From Podochytrium sp. JEL0797 (taxonomy: Eukaryota; Chytridiomycota; Chytridiomycetes; Chytridiales; Chytriomycetaceae), in contig JADGJG010000872.1 of assembly GCA_027596195.1 (NCBI GenBank), positions 1 to 11,533 on the forward strand: DNA of 11,533 nt. The letters run 5' to 3'. Position 1 is the first letter of the stretch, and every line of letters starts with the position of its first letter. A program made the translations under genes and the position numbers. Below, in pieces: positions 1 to 6,841 of the stretch. The notes below the pieces were generated by a model. The model did not search any database. It was not told where the DNA came from and was given only the letters and a program-made list of their open reading frames with translations.

Positions 1-1
1 G

Positions 2-406
2 AGTCTCATGCTCGCACGCGCGAATGCCGAGGTGTCTGTGATGGAATCGAATTTCGTGGTTGCTGCCAAGAGAGCCAAGCAAGATGCGGAAGTCCAGCGT
101 ATCGCGCAGGAGCAAAAAAACTCGATTGTCGTGTCTGCCGCTGAAGCCGAACTCCATGCGCAAGAATCCCGAGCCAAGACTCTCGTCATCATGGCTGAGG
201 CTGAGAAACGCGCTGCCGAGCTCAAGTATCAAAACCCGCAGCTGTTCCAGCTCGAAATGACCAAGTTGCAAGTCGAGGCGTTCAAAAATGCCAAGCTCCA
301 GTTGATGGTGACGCCGCAGGATTTGCAGAACGGGATTGGGTCGTTGTTGGCGCTGGGTCGAAATCCGCTGGATATGATTCCGGTTTCGACCATGAGAAAC
401 CAGTGA
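2..406 (+). CDS. SPFH/band-7-type protein, C-terminal part (5' truncated)
   Basis: The frame is open from base 2 and ends at TGA 404-406, leaving about 134 residues. The first ATG (base 8) need not be the true start, because the gene clearly began outside the window. The sequence is a long Ala/Glu/Lys/Arg/Gln-rich helix (KRAKQDAEVQ, AEAEKRAAELKYQNPQL) followed by a short non-helical tail with VTPQDLQNGIGSLLALG. This is the usual arrangement after an SPFH domain: an alanine- and glutamate-rich coiled coil used for oligomerisation at membranes. The SPFH core itself is missing here. Family knowledge suggests a membrane-associated scaffold of the stomatin/prohibitin/flotillin superfamily, but I cannot say which subfamily or compartment. 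The gene is convergent with PEX5. Another alanine-rich coiled-coil protein remains possible. Confidence 0.6.
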   Translation, partial: SLMLARANAEVSVMESNFVVAAKRAKQDAEVQRIAQEQKNSIVVSAAEAELHAQESRAKTLVIMAEAEKRAAELKYQNPQLFQLEMTKLQVEAFKNAKLQLMVTPQDLQNGIGSLLALGRNPLDMIPVSTMRNQ

Positions 407-448
407 AATATTGATCGTTCGAATTAGTATGCTTTCTTTTCCTCTCCA

Positions 449-454
449 AATAAA
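449..454 (+). terminator. Candidate poly(A) signal AATAAA for the SPFH-like gene
   Basis: A canonical AATAAA lies 43 nt after the stop codon at 406, in an AT-rich stretch preceded by a pyrimidine-rich tract. Position and strand fit 3'-end formation of the upstream + strand gene. AATAAA is common by chance in AT-rich DNA, so this is only suggestive. Confidence 0.4.
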
Positions 455-1298
455 ATGTTATATAATGAAACAGAGATTTTGTGACTTCTGTTCCAAACTG
501 GGATGATAAATTTGATATTTTGCATTCGCGTTGGATTGCTCGCGCTTTTCGAAGGGCGCAGAGGCCCGACGTGTCCACGAACTTGTTGCTTGGCTCGATC
601 GCTTGCCTGGCACACGAACATGAGAATGTTCATCAACTGACGCCAAGTCAAAGCACCAAGCACTGGCACAAGCGCAGCAAAACAAAACAAAAAACCGACA
701 CAAGCTTCCGAGCTAAGAAATACACTATTGAGCCTTCGCATGGTCTTGGAATGGTTTCTGGGAACCTTCACTGAGGCTGCGCACCACCCATGAGCAGGTT
801 TGTCACCGTATATTCACTGAATCTTTAGACGGAATGGAAGAAATGTCAAGAGAATGATTCTTTCCCTCGCCACTGGATCAGTATTTATGCTAATGAGAAA
901 GTATTCTTTGAACAGTTTGAATGCAATGACTGTTTCAGCAGATTTACCATCTCACGGTCTGTGGAAGATCGAGTGTTTGAATCATTTTTCGTGGATATGG
1001 GATACTGATTTGTCCTTTAATTAGCAAGCAATCCCATGCCTGTAACTCGTACGGCGCAGAGGAGAAAAATACAGGGGGTCACTGACGCGACATGTGGCGA
1101 CTCATTCGGCGGAACGTCCACGTTCATGACCCACTTCAATTTTCCAAAGAGTTTCCTAAGGTTTCCCAGCAACCCAACATGGCCCAAGGAGAAATGTTCA
1201 TCGAGAGACTGGCGTCAATATTCAATAAATACCACCCGTTTCTCCAATTATGAACAACTCTCTCTTTACTAATAAACTAGATTCTTTCAAAAAACACG
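455..1298. other. Convergent intergenic region without a supported gene
   Basis: This stretch separates the 3' end of the SPFH-like gene from the 3' end of PEX5. It contains only short open frames (about 80-115 codons on both strands, for example 481-774 + and 1036-1272 +). These overlap each other in several frames, have no recognisable motif and no convincing splice-linked continuation. The DNA is AT-rich compared with the exons. I see no tRNA or other RNA fold I can defend. It is probably 3' UTR and spacer. Confidence 0.5.
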
Positions 1299-3762
1299 CT
1301 ATTTTCTAAATGCATCCAAGTTCTTTTCATCAGCAGCTTTCGCCAAATCCGGTCGATTCACTATCAACAAAACAGAGGAGCGATTAATCGCGCGATTCAA
1401 GATTCCTGGAGAAAACACAAAAAACAAAAACAAACTCACGATATCGATCCGCAACCATCCAAAGCGTGCTCCACGTACTCCCCGACGACATGGCATGCAT
1501 CTGCCACACCCGCTCCTCATACGATCCACCGACCCCACCACTGGCCCCGCCGGCTCCCATACTCTCACTACTCAACACACTCCTCACATTCTCCTCCTGC
1601 GCCTCCAAAATCGACACCAAATGATCCACTGACTGCTCATACTCTCCCAACTGAATCAACGCAATCGCCACGTTGTACCGCGCGCGTAGGAAATCGGGGT
1701 TCAACTGCAACGCTTTGCCGTACGCTTCCAACGCGCGATGCGGGGATTTCGAATTCGCAAGCGTGGCTCCGAGTTTGTTCCAAAGCATGTAATCTTGCGG
1801 ATGAAGCGCAAGACAAGCTTGGAAACAATCCATCGCCTTGTCATGCTCCCCGGAAATATTGAACAACACACCCAACGCCATTTGGAGCCCGGGGTCCATT
1901 TCCGACTCGCCACCCATTCGCACTGCGTCAATGTAGACTCCCGTCAAGAACTCGTGTTGACTCACACCGCGATCACGCACAAGGAGGGGCTTGTACGCGT
2001 CGTTGTTGGCGATCCAGCCTTCGAGCGCCTTGTAGGCTTCGCTGTACATGCTTTCGTTCGTGTACGAGACGGCGAGCGCGATCCAGCTGTCGAGAAGTCG
2101 TGGGTCGAGGGAGATGGCCTTGTTGAGGGCGCTCAAGGCCGCGACTTCATTTTCGTTCTCTTGCTGCCGTAACCCGAGATTTTTCCACGTCGTGGCGTCC
2201 ATGGGATCGATTTGGACAGCGGCTTCGAGGGACAGAATCGAGTCACTGAGGTTTTGGTGCGTCGAAATGTTTTTGAGGCGCGACACGGGGTGTTGGGTGT
2301 ACGGGTTGTTTGGGATAAAGTCGTATTGGAGTTGCGCCACGCCGCGAGGTTGCATGAATTGGGAAAAGGCATCGTCGGTCATGGCGGCCGAGTCGAGTTC
2401 AAAGTCCATATCGCGTTGACGCGTGGTCGTTGTTGGGTTCGAGGGATCGAGTTGTTGGTTCCATGACATTTCGAGGTCTTCCCACTCTTGGGCTCTTGTT
2501 TCCAGCACGGCAGGATTCAAGTGGCCCATTTTGGCGGCGGGTCCGGTCCCTGTGGCGTTGTAAAACTCTTGGAACGCGTCTTCCAGCACATCGTCGATAT
2601 CCACCGCTTCCACCGTGGGTAACTGCTGCTGCTGCGACTGGTTGGTCGCGTCTTGCATGAAATCACTAGACCAACTCAACGGCTCCCTCTGTCTCTCACT
2701 CAACCCAAACCCAGGACCATCCTCATCATCCATATACCACCCACTTGACCCGCTCAAGCCCCCGCCCACCTCCTTGACCCAATCATCACTCACACTCAAC
2801 AAAGGCGGCTTCTCCACACCAACCGCCCCAGGTCCCGACATCTCCACCACCTTCCCACCCTCAATACCGAGTTCGCGATCACGCAGCTGCTTCATGAACC
2901 CCAAAAACTTGCTATTCGCAAACTTAGGGTTCGCCGCGTTGTCGCCGACCGTGTCAATCAAGAGACCCGCGGTTTGAGCCAGCAAGGATGACGCGTCCGG
3001 GCCCGTGATGTTGATTTCGGCGGATTCGTCGCGTTGGTCTTGGAGCGGGGTTGGGGTTTGGGAGTGAGAGAGGGCTTCTTCGAAGGCTTGGTCAAAAAAG
3101 GCGGAGTGGTGGTTTGCGGTTGCGAGGACGGGGGCGATGGGGCCAACGGGGAGGTGGGAGAATTGAGGGAGGTGTTGAGGCTGATGGCGGAACGTGGGGC
3201 GTTGTTGGAAGGATTGGTAGTTTGCTGCCGGGTGTTGAAGTTGGACGGGTTGCTGGTGGTATTGGAGTTGCTGGGGTTGAGGAAGGGATTGAATGGGATC
3301 TGGGAGCAAGCGAGGTTTTCAGTTTTTTGTCGTAGGTTTCAAACAAACGAACCTTTCCCTTTTGCCCTTGAAAAGGCTTGGTCAAAATCGCTGTTTGTGT
3401 GTTGGTGCTGGCTCTGAAAGGCCTGCGCCTGGTTCAGTTCATTTCGCATGTTGCGGAATTCAAACGCCGGATTTGCTTTGCCTCGCTGCATCTGCTGCTG
3501 AGACGGCGCAAAGAAGGCCGCTGACGCTGCCTTGTTGGCGCCCTAGAAGAACCAAGGGATGAGTGAGCTACGGTTACAGCCGACTAGCAGTTTACTATGG
3601 AGAGCAACTCACCCTAGACCCCCCCACCGCCCCCGGCCCTGCCAGCGCAAACCCGCCCTGCTCCTCCGCTGTCCGCGCAAACCCCATCGCTCCGGATCCC
3701 GCCGCGTGGCTGACCAACGACGAGAGTGCGCTCGATGCCCCGCTGTTGCAAGAAACGTCCAT
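1299..3762 (-). CDS. PEX5: PEX5, peroxisomal targeting signal 1 receptor
   Basis: PEX5 binds cargo ending in SKL-type PTS1 tails in the cytosol, docks at PEX13/PEX14 and recycles after ubiquitination. I read four exons: 3762-3613, 3542-3353, 3299-1440 and 1360-1299. The introns are 3543-3612 (70 nt), 3300-3352 (53 nt, weak donor GTTCGT) and 1361-1439 (79 nt). Phases agree at each join and give 753 aa. The start is chosen because it begins MDVSCNSGASSAL, matching the family's N-terminal conserved-cysteine region (Cys5, ubiquitination site for recycling). Residues about 50-440 are Q/P/S-rich and carry WSSDF (323-327), FDQAF (103-107, 182-186) and LEDAF (352-356), W/F/LxxxF motifs of the kind that bind PEX14/PEX13. 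Residues about 440-733 form the TPR domain, with LGVLFNISGE, LWNKLGATLANS and ARYNVAIALI as in PTS1-binding TPRs. The last exon supplies NRPDLAKAAD and the C-terminus. Identity is very secure; the exact ends of exons 2 and 4 less so. Confidence 0.93.
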
Positions 3763-4240
3763 GTGTTTGCGATTGTTTTTTCGATTTCCAAAGTGCCACC
3801 GCTTCCGAAAACAAAACCTTCCGCCCCTTACACGTGGGGTCTGTGAAAGAAAACTCAAATGTTCCAACAGTTCTATCAAGAGCAAACGTGATTTACGAAG
3901 AATCGCACCACTTCACCACCCCGCTCGATCGTCCTTCATTGCCCCTGTCTTACTCATCATTTTTCAACGGGATTATCCATCTGCCACCCTCCCTTTCCAG
4001 GTTCATTTGTATAATCCAGTAATCTTTTCTTCGGGGGTACAAGAGATTCTTGGAGACGTCCCAAATGCGAGCTAATAATAGCCAGAATTTAAAGGAACAG
4101 AAGGTGTAAAAATAAAAAAGGCATGGAATCCAGGCACGCGCAGCGCATACCAAAAAAAGTATAAATTCACTCATCATTTTTTTTCCTTTCACTTTTTACC
4201 ACAACACTCCAAAAAAGAAACAAAACAGGTAAGCAGAAAC
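3763..4240. other. Spacer between eIF2-beta 3' end and PEX5 start
   Basis: Both flanking genes run on the minus strand, so this 478-base stretch should hold the 3' UTR of the eIF2-beta gene and the promoter and 5' UTR of PEX5. Open frames here (for example the + frame at 3563-4075 or the - frame at 3950-4192) lack motifs and partly overlap PEX5 exon 1. An in-frame extension upstream of the PEX5 ATG exists but has no further ATG. I see no clear TATA box or poly(A) hexamer on the minus strand. Confidence 0.45.
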
Positions 4241-5479
4241 TCAAGCAGCAGCGTTACGTGCAACTAATGGGAAAAGGGAAGGGGGGGCAAAGTAATCGTC
4301 AGAAGCGAGACACAAACACACCAAGAAAAAAAATCAAGAAAAACTCACCCGATCTTTTGGTTGTCTGGGCCATGAAACCAGTCTTGATGGCCGACACGGA
4401 TTTGGTGGAACCACAACTCTGGCATTGCAAAAAGAAGAGTCTGTTTTCCTTTGTGAGGATCGTGTCTCCGCTTCTGCAGGTTTTGCACGTCACGTATTCG
4501 ACAATGTATCGCTTCAAGACGTTTTCAATGTGCTTTTGTTGGAAACGACCCTTCATGACGAGACGCTGGGCTCCGTCGATGGAACCACTGGTACCGAGTT
4601 CGGAGAAGAGGTATTGGATGAGGTGATCGGGCTCACGACGCATTCTACCAACGATTCGTTAGATTTTCAATGCCTTTCGAGGAGCGCAGTCAAACAAACG
4701 GGGATGGGAGCACCTTCTTGCAATGTCGACGACGTTCACAAAGGCAGATTTTTTGGTTCCTTCTCTCACAACCTGCGGCGGGACCAGCGTGTACTTCTTC
4801 TTCTCTCCACTCAGTTCAGGGTTGTTCATTCTGATGATTTTGAAGACGCGGGCGAGCAGTTCGGCATAGGAATACTCTCTGTCGGAGGCGAGCCAGGCAT
4901 CTCCATCGGCAGGCTGGGCTTCGTGGTCGTTGTGGTCATCGTTCTCGTCGTTAAGGAGCTGGTCGGCGGGATCCGCGTTCGCGTCCTTCTCCACGCGCAA
5001 CATTTCCTCAAACTCGGCCAGATCGGGACGCTTCTTCTTCTTCTTTTTCTTGTCACCGAAATCAAACTCGGCTTCCGCAGCGGGTTCCTTTGGCTCCGCG
5101 TTTTCGTCCTATCACACAACAAAGGGTCAACACGAAACGAGAAGAAAAAAAAAAAAGAGCAGTTCACCTCGACAATCACCACAGCCTTCTTCTTCTTCTT
5201 CTTGAGCGACGCAAACTCGTCAAACATGTTGGGTTCCTCAGCCACAACGGGAGCAACGACCACTGGCTCGGCAACCACCACTTCCTCTTCGGGCGTGGCA
5301 GCACCAGTCACTGGCTCGCTCTCGTCGATCGTGATGGTCTCGATTGCAACCTCCTCTTCTTCGGCGGCAGCATCGTCGCTGGTGCGCTTGAGGCCGCGCT
5401 TCTTCATGCCGCGGAACACATCGAGGGGGACCGTGGTGGGGTGCAGGGCCGCAAGCTCGGCAATAGTGGGGAAAGCCAT
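4241..5479 (-). CDS. Translation initiation factor eIF2 subunit beta
   Basis: eIF2-beta is part of the eIF2-GTP-Met-tRNAi ternary complex and contacts eIF5 and eIF2B-epsilon through lysine blocks. Four exons: 5479-5168, 5108-4714, 4644-4349 and 4263-4241. Introns are 5109-5167 (59 nt), 4645-4713 (69 nt, with a CTAAC-like branch site) and 4264-4348 (85 nt, GTGAGT donor). Phases agree, giving 341 aa. The start is the ATG of [12 protein letters not shown]. Lysine runs sit at residues 93-98 and 124-130; the family usually has three such blocks, so one is weak or absent (MKKRGLKR at 25-32 may be a remnant). The conserved core includes [39 protein letters not shown] and [15 protein letters not shown]2-C2 zinc ribbon uses Cys289, 292, 310 and 313, and AIKTGF follows. 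The intron 2 splice creates [12 protein letters not shown], exactly the conserved join. The tiny last exon (KRSVARNAAA) is the least certain part. Confidence 0.95.
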
Positions 5480-5549
5480 TTTTTGTGTTTGGTTGTTTTT
5501 TTTTCTTTTCTTTCTGGATGAGTCGACCAACCATGGCTCCTCCACACAT
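5238..5549 (-). other. Upstream overlapping ORF in the eIF2-beta leader
   Basis: Two in-frame ATGs (5549 and 5534) lie 70 and 55 nt upstream of the eIF2-beta start, in a different reading frame. The second sits in a GCCATGG context, close to the ideal initiation consensus. The frame runs to a stop at 5238, overlapping about 240 nt of eIF2-beta exon 1. Its predicted product is low-complexity and Arg/His/Cys-rich, with no family I know. If transcripts start upstream of 5549, ribosomes should meet these ATGs first. If transcription starts after 5532, they are irrelevant. The sequence alone cannot decide. Confidence 0.4.
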
Positions 5550-6399
5550 TAATTGAGAACAATGACAAAGGCATGCAGTTGACTGCACTTGGACATCCGC
5601 AGCAGCATGAATGAGAGTGAGTGTGAGAATGAGCAATCCGAGATCCCTTTTTCCCATTGGGGTCAGTGAGTGACAGGTGGGGTGGAGAAGTGAAGACGAA
5701 GAATACAAAAGAATTCTCTCATTCCACTACTCAAATATATCCAAACAAACGAAAACCGTCCTCCTATCAACGATTCAAAACCCAATCCTCCACTCTCACT
5801 CACTAACCATCTTCCTATACCCGATGGGTGGGGACTGAGGTGATGAATTTGGAGCAGGCAAAGTGGAAGAGTTCTTGAAATACGGAGAGACCGTCTTTCG
5901 ATGTGAAATGGTGGTTTTGGTTTATTTCAGAGCCATCATTTAAAACCTTAAAAATACAGAAACAATTTATCCAACTCCTTTTGGCCAATGATCCCCAAAC
6001 GTTTCTGTCAACGGCGTGTGCACGTTCTCATTCACTCTCTGTGGAGACTGCGCCAAACCAATCGCCAACAACGCATTCCTACGCATTTTGACAAAACAGA
6101 ATCACTCACTCTATCAAACTGCCCACTCCTCGCATGATATATATATTCTCATCCTCAATATATCTTCACAGCCGCCTCATCCTCAAATACAACTCGTGGG
6201 ATGCCTCCGACGTATTCAAGCACGGTACTTCTCCGCCGTGTTTCGACACCCAGAATTGTTCGTTGATGCATGAATTTTTGAATCAACGAGCAACCCGTTG
6301 AACACATTGAGAACATTCCAGACCCTTGCGATTCGAACAAGTGGAGGAAAAAAGCACGTCAAAACGCGTTCACGCCCATTCCCCCATCCTTCACCAATC
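5480..6399. other. Upstream region of the eIF2-beta gene, no supported gene
   Basis: The first 60 bases next to the eIF2-beta ATG read as a purine-rich leader on the minus strand. Beyond that lie short repeats of CACTCTCA/TGAGTG type (5600-5820) and an AT-rich zone with a short (TA)n tract at about 6138-6146. A minus-strand frame at 6155-6340 ends in GGIPRVVFEDEAAVKIY and looks mildly protein-like. It might be a 3' exon of the small candidate gene at 6400-6702, since a phase-1 join is possible, but no strong donor supports it. I recognise no RNA gene. Confidence 0.4.
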
Positions 6400-6702
6400 T
6401 CAACAAATAAAATTAAGAGAAAAACTCATATCCGGTCGACTCTTGAACACATCCGCCTTCCCCGCTCCCTCACTCTTGACCCTCCACGCACGAAAGCTCT
6501 GAAACTGAAATACAAACTCGTCCACAATTTCCCGGTGCGGCAGCTCCAAATCAACCGACTCATTCGTGCCGTCGGCAAAAATCAAGGCCAAACGGCGACA
6601 TCGAGTTCTCAAACGACGCGATGCGGTCTTCGGGAGTTCGCGAGAGCACCCCCTATCCACCAAAAAACTAACAAAACATCCAAACCGCATTACAAACAGC
6701 AT
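6400..6702 (-). CDS. Hypothetical small protein (possible mitochondrial-type leader)
   Basis: An uninterrupted minus-strand frame begins at ATG 6702 and ends at TGA 6400 (100 aa). The middle (LIFADGTNESVDLELPHREI, then VDEFVFQFQSFRAW) has balanced composition and reads like real protein. The preceding stretch (SRELPKTASRRLRTRCRRL) is Arg/Ser-rich and could be a mitochondrial presequence. An alternative start is ATG 6716: MAGYRCC, then a 41-nt intron beginning GTAATG and ending GATAG, which joins the same frame but would be shorter than any other intron here. The C-terminal residues after RPDM may be unspliced intron. A pyrimidine-rich stretch between the channel stop (6842) and this start could be a promoter. 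I do not recognise the family, and the gene model is uncertain at both ends. Confidence 0.35.
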   Translation of the reverse strand: MLFVMRFGCFVSFLVDRGCSRELPKTASRRLRTRCRRLALIFADGTNESVDLELPHREIVDEFVFQFQSFRAWRVKSEGAGKADVFKSRPDMSFSLNFIC

Positions 6703-6841
6703 CGATATCCAGCCATGCTGGAAGGACGAAAGTGAAGGACAGTGGAGAAAACAAGAGAGACTGGTGTTTTTAATGTTTCCTGGAAACCTCAAAAGAATTG
6801 ATACAAGAAATGAAATAAATGTCTGGCAACCCGCAACCAGT

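Noticed and set aside
1403..1410. CTCCAG as acceptor of the last PEX5 intron
   Set aside because: The intron would be only about 30 nt and would not restore the NRPDLAKAAD C-terminal segment in frame.
3034..3417. Gly/Val/Arg-rich plus-strand frames opposite PEX5 exon 3
   Set aside because: They are low-complexity complements of the Gln/Pro-rich PEX5 N-terminal half, whose own frame is supported by conserved motifs and splice joins.
4425..5552. A 375-codon open frame on the plus strand
   Set aside because: It runs antisense to the spliced eIF2-beta gene and its composition (runs of V, L, S and F) mirrors the lysine- and glutamate-rich coding strand. It has no motif of its own and crosses eIF2-beta introns and exons alike.
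6322..6352. TTCGAATC on the minus strand, resembling a tRNA T-loop
   Set aside because: The flanking bases do not form the five-pair T stem, and no acceptor or anticodon arm could be placed around it.
6600..6660. Second protein-like frame (RTPEDRIASFENSMSPFG) over the start of the small candidate gene
   Set aside because: It stops after about 30 codons with no usable donor, while the other frame continues through the better core. It is kept only as a reason for low confidence in that gene's 5' end.
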